Shown: positions 56,063 to 64,000 of the stretch, one piece after another
How the letters are laid out: the number at the start of each line of letters is the position of its first letter
Position numbering within the stretch: the first letter of the stretch is position 1
Assembly (NCBI GenBank): GCA_025149285.1
Contig: CP102274.1
Span: 1,131,501-1,195,500 of the forward strand
Reading direction: 5' to 3'
DNA from: Hungatella hathewayi
GTDB lineage: Bacteria; Bacillota; Clostridia; Lachnospirales; Lachnospiraceae
DNA: 64,000 nt
The notes under the pieces: model-generated
What the model was told of the DNA's origin: nothing
What the model saw: only the letters and a program-made list of their open reading frames with translations
Databases searched by the model: none
Program-made: the position numbers and the translations under genes

Positions 56063-57493
56063 ATGAGCAGACAGTATGAGACAGTCATTGGACTGGAGGT
56101 CCACGTGGAGCTTGCCACGAAAATGAAGATTTTCTGTTCCTGCTCTACGGAATTCGGCGGAGCACCCAACACCCACACCTGCCCGGTCTGCACCGGAATG
56201 CCGGGGGCGCTTCCTGTTCTGAACAGACAGGTGGTGGAATACGCCCTGGCGGTGGGGCTGGCGGTGAACTGTGAAATCAACCAGTACTGCCGGTTTGACC
56301 GGAAAAACTATTTTTATCCCGACAATCCCCAGAATTATCAGATCTCCCAGCTCTACCTCCCCATCTGCCACGACGGTTTCGTGGAGATCGAGACAGCGGC
56401 CGGTAAGAAGAAAGTGGGGATTCACGAGATCCACATGGAGGAGGATGCAGGAAAGCTGATCCATGATGAATGGGAAGACTGTTCCCTGGTGGATTATAAC
56501 AGAAGCGGCGTTCCGCTTATCGAGATCGTCTCGGAACCGGATATGCGAAGCGCAGAGGAAGTGATCGCGTATTTAGAGAAGCTGCGGCTGATCATCCAGT
56601 ATCTCGGAGCATCGGACTGCAAGCTTCAGGAAGGTTCCATGCGGGCGGATGTGAACCTGTCCGTTCGGGAAGCCGGAGCTCCGGAATTCGGTACCAGGAC
56701 GGAAATGAAGAACTTAAACTCCTTTAAGGCCATTGCCAGAGCGATCGAGGGGGAACGAAAGCGCCAGATCGAGCTTCTGGAGGAAGGGAAGAAGGTGATC
56801 CAGGAGACACGGCGCTGGGATGATAATAAGGAAAGTTCCCGTGCCATGCGCTCCAAAGAGGATGCCAAAGATTACCGTTATTTCCCGGATCCCGACCTGC
56901 CTCCGGTGTTTATAAGCGATACCTGGATACAGGAGATAAAGGACCGCCAGCCGGAGTTTAAGACCGGGAAGATGGCGAGATACCAGGCTGAACTGGGGCT
57001 TTCCGAATATGATGCGGATATCATTACAGGATCAAAGCGCATGGCAGATATCTTTGAAGCCACCGTTTCCCTGTGCAAAAAGCCGAAAGAAGCGGCCAAC
57101 TGGCTGATGGTAGAGGGTATGAGGCTGTTGAAGGAGGAGGCCCTGGAACCGGAGGCCATAAGATTTTCACCGGAAAATCTTGCAAAATTAATTGTTTTGG
57201 TGGATAATGGTACTATTACCCGCACGGTAGCGAAGGAAGTATTTGAAAAAATATTCGCTGAAGATATTGATCCCGAGGCCTATGTAGAAGAAAATGGGCT
57301 GAAGGTGGTAAATGACGAGGGAGCGCTCCGCGCCGTGATAGAGGAGGTTATAGCAGCAAATCCACAGTCTGTGACAGATTACCGTAATGGGAAAGAGAGA
57401 GCCAGGGGCTTTTTAGTCGGGCAGACGATGCGGGCGATGAAAGGGAAAGCGGACCCCGCCATGGTAAATAAGATGATAGAGGAACTGCTGTAA
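56063..57493 (+). CDS. gatB: Aspartyl/glutamyl-tRNA amidotransferase subunit B
   Basis: A protein of 476 residues. Start YETVIGLEVHVELATKMKIF is diagnostic. The zinc-binding cysteines occur in FCSCSTEFGG and CPVCTGMPG. The YqeY-like tail domain ends GQTMRAMKGKADPAMVNKMI. It phosphorylates the Asp or Glu on misacylated tRNA and amidates it to Asn or Gln. Its start is coupled to the gatA stop. Confidence 0.96.
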   Translation: MSRQYETVIGLEVHVELATKMKIFCSCSTEFGGAPNTHTCPVCTGMPGALPVLNRQVVEYALAVGLAVNCEINQYCRFDRKNYFYPDNPQNYQISQLYLPICHDGFVEIETAAGKKKVGIHEIHMEEDAGKLIHDEWEDCSLVDYNRSGVPLIEIVSEPDMRSAEEVIAYLEKLRLIIQYLGASDCKLQEGSMRADVNLSVREAGAPEFGTRTEMKNLNSFKAIARAIEGERKRQIELLEEGKKVIQETRRWDDNKESSRAMRSKEDAKDYRYFPDPDLPPVFISDTWIQEIKDRQPEFKTGKMARYQAELGLSEYDADIITGSKRMADIFEATVSLCKKPKEAANWLMVEGMRLLKEEALEPEAIRFSPENLAKLIVLVDNGTITRTVAKEVFEKIFAEDIDPEAYVEENGLKVVNDEGALRAVIEEVIAANPQSVTDYRNGKERARGFLVGQTMRAMKGKADPAMVNKMIEELL

Positions 57494-57553
57494 TCCGGCA
57501 GCTGGCTGCCGTCTTGGGAGAAAAAACTCCCGGAAACGAATGAAGGAGATAAT

Positions 57554-58888
57554 ATGAGGAGGAAGAAGAAAGCGATGAAACCGTATGCAGAGATGACGAA
57601 GGAAGAGTTACAGGAACTTAGAAAACAGCTTTCCACCAAGTACAGGGAGTATCAGGGCAAGGATTTACGCCTCGATATGTCCAGAGGAAAGCCAAGTGTG
57701 GATCAGCTGGATTTATCCATGGGAATGATGGATGTGCTGAGCAGCGATGATGATTTAACGTGTGAAGACGGTACGGACTGCCGCAACTACGGCGTGCTCG
57801 ACGGCATCAAGGAAGCGAAAGAACTGCTCGGCGACATGATGGAGGTTCATCCGGACCAGATCATCATCTACGGCAACTCCAGCTTAAATGTCATGTATGA
57901 CACGGTTTCACGTTCCATGACACACGGTGTGATGGGAAATACCCCGTGGTGTAAATTAGACAAGGTAAAATTCCTCTGCCCGGTTCCGGGATATGACAGA
58001 CATTTTGCCATTACGGAATACTTTGGCATTGAGATGATCAATGTTCCCATGACGCCAACAGGCCCGGATATGGATAAGGTGGAAGAACTGGTTGCAAATG
58101 ACGAATCCATCAAGGGGATCTGGTGCGTGCCGAAATACTCCAATCCTCAGGGAATCTCCTACTCCGACGAGACGGTACGCCGCTTTGCCAGATTAAAACC
58201 GGCTGCTCCGGATTTCAGAATCTACTGGGATAATGCCTATACGATTCATCATTTATACGACCACGACCAGGATCATTTAATCGAAATCCTGGCGGAGTGC
58301 AAGAGAGCGGGGAATCCGGACCTGGTTTACAAGTTCGCTTCCACCTCCAAGGTAAGCTTCCCGGGTTCCGGTATCGCGGCTATCGCCTGCAGCCAGAACA
58401 ATCTGGTAGACATCAAGAAGCAGTTAAAGATTCAGACCATCGGCCATGACAAGGTAAACCAGCTGCGCCACGTGCGTTTCTTCGGGGATATCCACGGAAT
58501 GGTAGAACATATGAGAAAGCATGCGGATATCATGAGACCGAAGTTCGAAGCTGTAATCGAGATTCTGGAGAGAGAACTGGGCGGCCTTGGAATCGGTTCC
58601 TGGACCAGTCCAAAGGGCGGATATTTCATTTCCTTTGATTCACTGGATGGCTGTGCGAAGTCTATCGTAGCAAGATGTAAAAAGGCAGGTCTTATCATGA
58701 CCGGTGCGGGCGCAACCTACCCATATGGAAAGGATCCGCATGACAGCAACATCCGTATCGCTCCGTCCTATCCGCCGTTATCTGATTTAATTCTGGCGAT
58801 GGAATTATTTGCATTGTGCGTGAAGATTGTGAGTATTGATAAATTGCTGGCTGAGATGAATGAGAAGACTGAGACTGTAACATTGTAA
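57554..58888 (+). CDS. Class I PLP aminotransferase (Asp aminotransferase-like, PF12897 type)
   Basis: A protein of 444 residues. The ATG at 57554 follows AAGGAG. Features are RLDMSRGKPSVDQLDL near the start, YGVLDGIKEAKELLGDM, cofactor-contact CPVPGYDRHF, PKYSNPQGISYSDE, YWDNAYTIHH, and the PLP lysine in FASTSKVSFPGSG. It belongs to the uncharacterised aspartate-aminotransferase-like family. It lies 60 bp after gatB and before the terminator, so it may share the T-box control; a role in aspartate supply for tRNA-Asn charging is plausible but inferred. Confidence 0.85.
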   Translation: MRRKKKAMKPYAEMTKEELQELRKQLSTKYREYQGKDLRLDMSRGKPSVDQLDLSMGMMDVLSSDDDLTCEDGTDCRNYGVLDGIKEAKELLGDMMEVHPDQIIIYGNSSLNVMYDTVSRSMTHGVMGNTPWCKLDKVKFLCPVPGYDRHFAITEYFGIEMINVPMTPTGPDMDKVEELVANDESIKGIWCVPKYSNPQGISYSDETVRRFARLKPAAPDFRIYWDNAYTIHHLYDHDQDHLIEILAECKRAGNPDLVYKFASTSKVSFPGSGIAAIACSQNNLVDIKKQLKIQTIGHDKVNQLRHVRFFGDIHGMVEHMRKHADIMRPKFEAVIEILERELGGLGIGSWTSPKGGYFISFDSLDGCAKSIVARCKKAGLIMTGAGATYPYGKDPHDSNIRIAPSYPPLSDLILAMELFALCVKIVSIDKLLAEMNEKTETVTL

Positions 58889-58916
58889 ATAGAAATACAA
58901 AACGAATCAATCAGTT

Positions 58917-58959
58917 AATACCGCAGAAGTGATGATAAGATCATTTCTGCGGTATTTTT
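58917..58959 (+). terminator. Terminator after the aminotransferase gene
   Basis: AATACCGCAGAA (58917-58928) pairs with TTCTGCGGTATT (58945-58956), with further TGAT/ATCA pairing inside, then a T-run. Confidence 0.85.
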
Positions 58960-59049
58960 GATAGCACAGGAATAACACTGAATTGAGACTGCAGACCGGA
59001 CAACGGCCGGCAAGTGACGGAACAGAAGGACGCACCGGTCTTTTGCCGG

Positions 59050-59928
59050 TCAGTCAAACAGCACCAGATTAATAAATGCCTGAAAACTCTCGCTTTGGAA
59101 CTTATCCTTATGAAACACCACGTGGTTCATGCAGCTGACATCGAAGTCCTTCACATCAATCTCCACAATCTCCCCGCGCTGAATGTAAGGATCGGCAAAG
59201 ATCCGGGGAACGACGCCTATGCCCAGATTTTCACGGACAGCCTGGACGACCACGTCAGAATTGGTGCTGGACCACAGCGGAGCGGCGGTTAAGTTATGCA
59301 GGGTCAGGGCGCAGTCAAAGGCGTCCCGGATTGTACAGCCTTCCTCCCGCAGGATGAGAGGCTCTTCCAGGAGGCGTTCTAAGGATACGGGCTGACTGGT
59401 TTGCCGGGCAAATGGATGGTCGGGAGCGCAGATGACGGCCAGCGGGTAGGAGGAAAATGGAATTTTCTCCAGCTGCTCGTCGGGGACCACACCCTCGATC
59501 AGACCGATATCCAATTCGTTTCTAAGGAGAAGCTGAGCAATCTCTTTGGAATTGTTCACAGTGACTTTTATGACGGACTCCGGATTGCTTTTCATAAAAC
59601 GGGAAATCACGCCGGGGAGCAGGAAGCTGGCCAGAGTCACGCAGGAGCCGACCCGGAGCGGAGTCTGGCGGTTTAAGGCGCCGGAACAGGTTTCAAGATC
59701 GTGATAGAGCTCCAAAAGCGGTATCACTTTTGAGAGGTAGAATTTGCCGTTCTCATTGATGACGATTTTCCGGGAAACGCGGTCGAAGAGGGAGGCCCCT
59801 ACGGATTCTTCCAGTTCGTTGATCGCGTGAGAAATAGCCGGCTGCGTCATGGACAGCGTTTTCGCCGCTCCGGTGATACTGCCCTCTTCACAGACGGTTT
59901 TGAAGATAGTAAGATGTCTTAAGTTCAT
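59050..59928 (-). CDS. LysR-family transcriptional regulator
   Basis: A protein of 292 residues. The ATG at 59928 is preceded by GAAGGGA at 8 nt; two upstream ATGs in frame lack such spacing. The winged helix is at ~1-60 (MNLRHLTIFKTVCEEGSITG, MTQPAISHAINELEE). A substrate-binding domain follows (PLRVGSCVTLASFLLPGVIS, ELDIGLIEGVV), of the CysB/CysL-like fold. Target genes and effector are unknown. Confidence 0.92.
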   Translation of the reverse strand: MNLRHLTIFKTVCEEGSITGAAKTLSMTQPAISHAINELEESVGASLFDRVSRKIVINENGKFYLSKVIPLLELYHDLETCSGALNRQTPLRVGSCVTLASFLLPGVISRFMKSNPESVIKVTVNNSKEIAQLLLRNELDIGLIEGVVPDEQLEKIPFSSYPLAVICAPDHPFARQTSQPVSLERLLEEPLILREEGCTIRDAFDCALTLHNLTAAPLWSSTNSDVVVQAVRENLGIGVVPRIFADPYIQRGEIVEIDVKDFDVSCMNHVVFHKDKFQSESFQAFINLVLFD

Positions 59929-60056
59929 GATCAGGATCCCTTCCATTACCAATACAACATATGATAATAGATATTATATCATTCTGATAATGAATTGAAC
60001 AGAGATTTTTGTCTTTTTTTGAAAAATATTAGCAAAATAACAGCGAACCCTGGCGA

Positions 60057-60605
60057 TCAGAGCGTTAAGAGCATGAGATACTCATCCGCATAGCTGCCAT
60101 CCCGGTATTTAAACGAATGGGGGCGGCTGCCATAGATGCGGAAGCCGTATTTCTTATAAAGGGCGATCGCACGCTCATTTTCGCAGACTACCTCCAGTTC
60201 GATCATCTCGAGATCCATTTCTCTGGCGCATGTGATAATGGCCGACAGCAGCAGCGAACCGATTCCCAGCCCCCAGTACTCTTTCCGGATGGAAATACCG
60301 AAGGCGGCGCGGTGGCGGTACCGCTCCCTCTGGGCGATGGGGCTCAAGCCGGCGTTGGCGACAATGGTTCCATCCACAACAGCACAGATCATCAAGTCAG
60401 TGGGACTGTTCAGTGTGGTTTCCAGAAACTTTTCCTCCCGCTGGGGCGGCATGGTAATTTCATCGGAGTATCGGGCCATGAAGTCCGTCTCGCCGGAGGT
60501 AACCTTCATGAGATGAAGGATGGCGGCCGCGTCGGCGGGAAGAGGGCTTCTCAGACGGCAGACAGCACCGTTTTTCAGTATGTGATCTTTGGGTTTGTAT
60601 CTCAT
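60057..60605 (-). CDS. GNAT-family N-acetyltransferase
   Basis: A protein of 182 residues with CAGGAGG before the ATG at 60605. Acetyl-CoA motif A reads FGISIRKEYWGLGIGSLLLS, with the GLGIG pyrophosphate loop. ALYKKYGFRIYGSRPH is motif B. The sequence resembles YhhY/SpeG-like acetyltransferases. The acceptor is unknown. Confidence 0.9.
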   Translation of the reverse strand: MRYKPKDHILKNGAVCRLRSPLPADAAAILHLMKVTSGETDFMARYSDEITMPPQREEKFLETTLNSPTDLMICAVVDGTIVANAGLSPIAQRERYRHRAAFGISIRKEYWGLGIGSLLLSAIITCAREMDLEMIELEVVCENERAIALYKKYGFRIYGSRPHSFKYRDGSYADEYLMLLTL

Positions 60606-60642
60606 GGACAGAACCTCCTGATATGAAAATTAGTTGTTTAAG

Positions 60643-60690
60643 AAAATCCCTCCGGTACCGTGAAATGACTCGCGGTGCGGAGGGATTTTA
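60643..60690 (-). terminator. Terminator after icd
   Basis: AAAATCCCTCCG and CGGAGGGATTTT are perfect complements around a 23-nt loop with an inner ACCG/CGGT pair. On the minus strand it is followed by T's. It ends the isocitrate dehydrogenase transcript ~80 bp downstream of its stop. Confidence 0.8.
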
Positions 60691-60768
60691 CAGCAGCCGT
60701 CTGATTCCGTCAAAGACGGAGAGGGGGGCTTCCATTCCCTGCTTCAAACGAAGCAGACGGAACTTCCC

Positions 60769-61965
60769 TTAAAGACGGGCAGCAATTGCCTTGATAAAAT
60801 CTTCGCTGTTTAATACAGTAGGATTGGGTATGGTAGTGATGAGCGCAAGGTCTTTCGTCATCTCGCCATTTTCAATGGTATCGATGGTAGCTTTCTCCAG
60901 TCTGTCTGCAAAATCCATCAGATCTTTGTTGCCGTCCAGTTCTCCCCGCTTTCTCAACGCACCGGTCCAGGCAAAAATGGTGGCCACAGAGTTGGTGGAG
61001 GTCTCTTCTCCCTTTAAGTGCTTGTAATAGTGACGCTGTACGGTTCCGTGGGCAGCCTCATATTCGTAATCGCCATCCGGAGATACGAGAACGGAGGTCA
61101 TCATGGCGAGGGAGCCGAACGCGGAAGAAACCATGTCGCTCATAACGTCGCCGTCATAATTCTTGCAGGCCCAGATATAGCCGCCTTCAGATTTCATGAC
61201 ACGTGCAACCGCATCGTCGATCAGCGTATAGAAATAGGTGATTCCCGCTTCCTCAAACTTACCTGCGTATTCTGCATCGAAAATATCCTGGAAAATATCC
61301 TTAAAGGTATGGTCATATTTTTTGGAAATGGTGTCCTTGGTGGCAAACCATAAGTCCTGCTTCGTATCCAGCGCGTAATTAAAGCAGCTTCTGGCAAAGC
61401 TTTCTATGGAATTATTCAGGTTATGCATGCCCTGTACAATACCGGCGCCTGTAAAGTTATGTACCAGTTCGCGGGTCTCGCTTCCGTCTTCTGCCGTATA
61501 GACTAACTCGACTTTACCGGCTCCCGGAATCTTCATCTCGGAACCCTTATATACATCGCCGTAGGCATGTCTTGCGATGGTGATAGGCTTTTTCCAGTTT
61601 TTTACACATGGTTCGATTCCCTTCACTACGATCGGAGCACGGAATACGGTGCCATCCAGGATCGCACGGATGGTTCCGTTGGGGCTCTTCCACATTTCTT
61701 TTAAATGATACTCTTTTACACGGGCAGCATTGGGGGTGATGGTGGCACATTTGACTGCAACCTTATATTTTTTCGTGGCGTTGGCGGAATCGACGGTGAC
61801 CTGGTCGTCCGTTTCGTCGCGGTATTCCAGGCCGAGATCATAGTATTCGGTTTTTAAGTCGATGTAGGGAAGCAGTAAATGATCTTTAATCATCTTCCAG
61901 AGAATCCGTGTCATCTCGTCGCCGTCCATCTCGACGATGGGGGTTGTCATCTTAATCTTATCCAT
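60769..61965 (-). CDS. icd: NADP-dependent isocitrate dehydrogenase (eukaryotic-type)
   Basis: A protein of 398 residues on the minus strand. The ATG at 61965 follows [47 protein letters not shown] (substrate Ser and Arg residues), [20 protein letters not shown] and [18 protein letters not shown] are hallmarks of the homodimeric NADP enzyme of the eukaryotic/mixed type II group. It makes 2-oxoglutarate for glutamate synthesis. No aconitase or citrate synthase gene is adjacent. Confidence 0.95.
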   Translation of the reverse strand: MDKIKMTTPIVEMDGDEMTRILWKMIKDHLLLPYIDLKTEYYDLGLEYRDETDDQVTVDSANATKKYKVAVKCATITPNAARVKEYHLKEMWKSPNGTIRAILDGTVFRAPIVVKGIEPCVKNWKKPITIARHAYGDVYKGSEMKIPGAGKVELVYTAEDGSETRELVHNFTGAGIVQGMHNLNNSIESFARSCFNYALDTKQDLWFATKDTISKKYDHTFKDIFQDIFDAEYAGKFEEAGITYFYTLIDDAVARVMKSEGGYIWACKNYDGDVMSDMVSSAFGSLAMMTSVLVSPDGDYEYEAAHGTVQRHYYKHLKGEETSTNSVATIFAWTGALRKRGELDGNKDLMDFADRLEKATIDTIENGEMTKDLALITTIPNPTVLNSEDFIKAIAARL

Positions 61966-62078
61966 GTGTCTGTTCCTCCTTGTTATGAACACTCAGCAAG
62001 CGTACTCTGACCGCTTATGTGTGATACTCTTCATGTAACCTATAGTATACGACGAATTACGGATTCGCACAAGACTGT

Positions 62079-62498
62079 CTATGTAATTTTATCCATCCAT
62101 TTTTTCAGATTATACACTGTTTTCGGATCGATGAAGTGTTCCACTTTTTCGGCCTGCTCCAGCTCATTGGTGGTTTGATTGATAAAGCAGAAGAAATCCT
62201 GCAGCACCGTATGGCGGAACAGGAGATAGCGCCCAAGCTGAAGCCCCGCTTCCGTCAGCGTGACGGTACCGTATTTCTCAAACCGTACAAGTCCGTGGCT
62301 GCGCAGGTTTCCAGCCATCTTTGAGGCGGATGACGGCCGGACATGAAGACATTTGGCAAGGTCCCCGATCCGGACCGGGGTGCCGTCCTGGCTGAGGCGG
62401 CAGATCATTTCCAGATAGTCCTCCATAGAGGAGGTGATCTGGATGTGCTCCAGAAGGGAATAGCCTTTTAGTGTATAAAAATTATCTTCCTGATCCAT
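62079..62498 (-). CDS. DtxR/MntR-family metal-dependent regulator
   Basis: A protein of 139 residues from ATG 62498 after GGAGGTAAA; a longer frame to 62525 lacks this. The winged helix shows SSMEDYLEMICRLSQDGTPV and RIGDLAKCLHVRPSSASKMA, followed by KVEHFIDPKTVYNLKKWMDK in the dimerisation part. The C-terminal SH3-like domain of full DtxR is absent, as in MntR. It is divergent from feoA, so iron or manganese control of feoAB is likely. Confidence 0.88.
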   Translation of the reverse strand: MDQEDNFYTLKGYSLLEHIQITSSMEDYLEMICRLSQDGTPVRIGDLAKCLHVRPSSASKMAGNLRSHGLVRFEKYGTVTLTEAGLQLGRYLLFRHTVLQDFFCFINQTTNELEQAEKVEHFIDPKTVYNLKKWMDKIT

Positions 62499-62590
62499 TT
62501 GTTTACCTCCGTTATGTGTCTGCATATCAGTTCAATATATTCCGGCTGAGAACAATCTATGACGGCCGCGGCGGGGGCTTAAAAATAATT

Positions 62591-62618
62591 GCCGTCAGGG
62601 AAACAGTCTGCCGTCAGG
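62591..62618. promoter_or_regulatory. Direct repeat in the dtxR-feoA divergent region
   Basis: GCCGTCAGG occurs at 62591-62599 and again at 62610-62618, 19 bp apart (about two turns). It lies between the two divergent starts. It may be a regulator site; it does not look like the classical DtxR or MntR box. Confidence 0.35.
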
Positions 62619-62700
62619 AAAGAAGGAAAAAATCTCCCGGAACCACTGTACCAGCCTTCGCATATGTTAGGATATGGAAACATTTACGGAGGTAAATTTA

Positions 62701-63072
62701 ATGACAGAAGTAATCCAGTTAACAGACTTGAAAAAGGGTCAGAAAGCGGTGATTTCCGAACTGGCCGTTTTTGATGATATGAGACGGCGGCTTCAGGACA
62801 TCGGTCTGATTGAAGGAACTGTAGTGGAGTGTGTGGGAAAGAGCCCGCTGGGAGACCCCTGCGCCTACATTATCCGGGGGGCGGTCATAGCCCTCAGGAG
62901 CGAGGACTCCGGCCGTGTGATGGTATATAGAAAGGAATCAGAACATCAGGGAGCGAGAGAGGGGAAGGAACAGCGTGCTGAGAGCCCGGATATGGCTTTA
63001 GCCGCAGATACCGCCTCAATCTGTGAGGGGAAGGCAGGACAGGAGGAAACGGAGGACGTATTATGGGGTTAA
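62701..63072 (+). CDS. feoA: Ferrous iron transport protein A
   Basis: A protein of 123 residues. The ATG at 62701 follows GGAGGTAAA (62687-62695). The first 78 residues form the SH3-like FeoA fold ([54 protein letters not shown]). A charged tail of ~45 residues is added. FeoA helps the FeoB pump. Its last 10 bp overlap the feoB start. Confidence 0.93.
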   Translation: MTEVIQLTDLKKGQKAVISELAVFDDMRRRLQDIGLIEGTVVECVGKSPLGDPCAYIIRGAVIALRSEDSGRVMVYRKESEHQGAREGKEQRAESPDMALAADTASICEGKAGQEETEDVLWG

Positions 63073-63236
63073 GCAGAGATTCTGTGGGGATCAAGTCTGT
63101 GGACTGCGGACTTGAAATCAAAAAACGCCGGGAAGATGATAAGGTCATCGCGCTGGCAGGTAACCCGAATGTGGGGAAGAGTACGGTATTTAATGAAATG
63201 ACTGGAATGAATCAGCATACCGGTAACTTAACTTAA
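63063..63236 (+). pseudogene. feoB: feoB fragment, interrupted by a mobile element
   Basis: The frame from ATG 63063 encodes 57 residues and keeps the G1 P-loop [20 protein letters not shown] and NQHTGN, then reads LT and stops. Intact FeoB proteins continue WPGKTVE at this point and run to about 700 residues. The break comes after AAC at 63227. The minus-strand recombinase gene ends 12 bp further on, so an integrated element has split feoB. The remaining part, if kept, would lie beyond the right edge. Confidence 0.9.
63216..63235. mobile_element. Likely attachment junction of the integrated element in feoB
   Basis: Homology with feoB ends within ggtaac (63222-63227). The sequence then turns to ttaacttaacgg, not feoB-like. 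The core dinucleotide cannot be fixed without the other junction. Confidence 0.6.
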
Positions 63237-63247
63237 CGGTAAAACAA

Positions 63248-64000
63248 TTACAAAAAGATAATTTGATATTTCCGGTTCCGCCCAATGCTCTTTGATACAC
63301 GGATTTCCTTAATAATTGACCTCCAGAAGGCCCTCTTTTCCTCATTGTTTAAATTATTATAGATGATCTCAAAATTGCAGTCCAGAACTTGCTTAAGCGG
63401 TTTTAGATTTTTTATTGGTTGTTCCATGTCTGGGAGGGCAGCAAGCTGTTCCTCATACTCCGCGCGGTCTTTTTTATATTCTTCCAGATTGATCACTTCA
63501 TTCAGGTACAAATCCTTCAAACGGTCTAGTTTCCTGCGGATCTTATTCTTTTTTGCGCGATTATCAATTCTCTTGGCTTCCCCTGTCTCAAAATCTACCA
63601 GATAGCCGCTTAACTCTTCCCGGATGTGTTCTAATAAATATTCTTCAATCCTCATTTCTCGAATCTCACCGCCGTTGCTGCATTTTTTGTATGCACGGTA
63701 CTGCAGGCATTCATAGGCAGGATATTTGTAGCGATAGACTTTTCCGCTGGTCCTGCGGCTCACGACGTTAATGTGGCAGCCGCTCATTTTATGACCACAC
63801 TCGTCACAAATCAGGATTCCTGAGAATATGTAGGGATATTTTTGGCTGGAGCGTATCGTGCTGTTGTTGTCAAGGACACGTTGAATGTCCTGATACATCT
63901 CGTCAGAAATTAGGCGCGGACAGTAATTTTCGTTGCCGCGATAACGGCCGGTGTATTTCTCGTTTCGCAGGATACTGTTTTTTAGGTTCTGGATACTCAT
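63248..64000 (-). CDS. Large serine recombinase, C-terminal part (N-terminus outside window)
   Basis: The minus-strand frame is open to the right edge; the visible 250 residues are only the C-terminal region. The recombinase domain tail (ILRNEKYTGRYRGNENYCPR) leads to the zinc-ribbon with Cys65, Cys68 (CDECGHK), Cys98 and Cys107, then a coiled-coil stretch (~120-200: NKIRRKLDRLKDLYLNEVIN, EEYKKDRAEYEEQL). This layout is that of TnpX/TndX and phage-type integrases. The catalytic serine domain lies beyond 64000. It is expected to integrate and excise the element that interrupts feoB. Confidence 0.88.
   Translation of the reverse strand: MSIQNLKNSILRNEKYTGRYRGNENYCPRLISDEMYQDIQRVLDNNSTIRSSQKYPYIFSGILICDECGHKMSGCHINVVSRRTSGKVYRYKYPAYECLQYRAYKKCSNGGEIREMRIEEYLLEHIREELSGYLVDFETGEAKRIDNRAKKNKIRRKLDRLKDLYLNEVINLEEYKKDRAEYEEQLAALPDMEQPIKNLKPLKQVLDCNFEIIYNNLNNEEKRAFWRSIIKEIRVSKSIGRNRKYQIIFL

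Noticed and set aside
60739..60756. CTGCTTC-aaac-GAAGCAG hairpin after icd
   Set aside because: It is short and lacks a T-run; the stronger stem at 60643-60690 explains termination.
1..64000. CRISPR arrays, rRNA and tRNA genes
   Set aside because: No regularly spaced short repeats, no rRNA-like conserved blocks and no cloverleaf sequences were found on reading the window.

Overview
The window looks like a chromosomal segment from an anaerobic Clostridia, most likely a Lachnospiraceae member. The signs are strong AGGAGG-type ribosome sites, many AraC and YesM/YesN-type regulators, a T-box leader, a BMP/Nup-type nucleoside ABC transporter, a glycyl-radical enzyme, GatCAB-dependent Asn-tRNA synthesis, and a large serine recombinase of the Clostridia type. 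The species cannot be named from the sequence alone.

Layout. 1-8.4 kb: a hybrid sensor kinase cut by the left edge (minus strand), three AraC-family regulators (two are tandem paralogues with effector-binding tails), a chemotaxis receptor and a small ACT protein. 8.4-16.7 kb: an ECF sigma/anti-sigma pair, a two-component system and an FtsX-type ABC exporter, then a PTS-like EIIC on the opposite strand. A 195-bp intergenic repeat occurs twice, before the sigma gene (8457) and after the PTS gene (16782); its hairpin differs by a compensatory base-pair change.

17.0-28.6 kb: an eleven-gene same-strand cluster, yjjI-yjjW (glycyl-radical enzyme of unknown function and its activase), bmpA-type lipoprotein, nucleoside ABC ATPase and two permeases, a Crp/Fnr regulator, uridine phosphorylase, deoD, deoC and cdd. 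Nucleosides would be imported, cytidine deaminated, the bases released by phosphorolysis, and deoxyribose-5-phosphate split to glyceraldehyde-3-phosphate and acetaldehyde. No deoB lies in the window. Two AGGAC-N4-GTCCT palindromes stand upstream of yjjI, one at a class II activator position. A 362-bp foldback element sits between the permease and crp genes.

28.6-39.9 kb: tag, then a YesM/YesN two-component system with an M20 amidohydrolase, divergent from a CUT1-type ABC transporter (no ATPase), a MalY/PatB-type C-S lyase and an orphan eutH. 39.9-43 kb: a large secreted protein whose papain-like domain appears circularly permuted. 43.1-48.2 kb: araA, a ribulokinase-like gene, araD and araR. 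48.3-52.1 kb: an MFS transporter, an AraC regulator and a MATE transporter.

52.2-58.9 kb: a promoter and T-box leader with an apparent Asn (AAC) specifier, then archaeal-type aspS, gatC, gatA, gatB and an aminotransferase: the indirect route to Asn-tRNA, apparently controlled by its own product. 59-64 kb: a LysR regulator, a GNAT acetyltransferase, NADP-isocitrate dehydrogenase, a DtxR-type regulator divergent from feoA, and feoB broken after its P-loop by a mobile element whose large serine recombinase runs off the right edge. No rRNA, tRNA or CRISPR array was seen.
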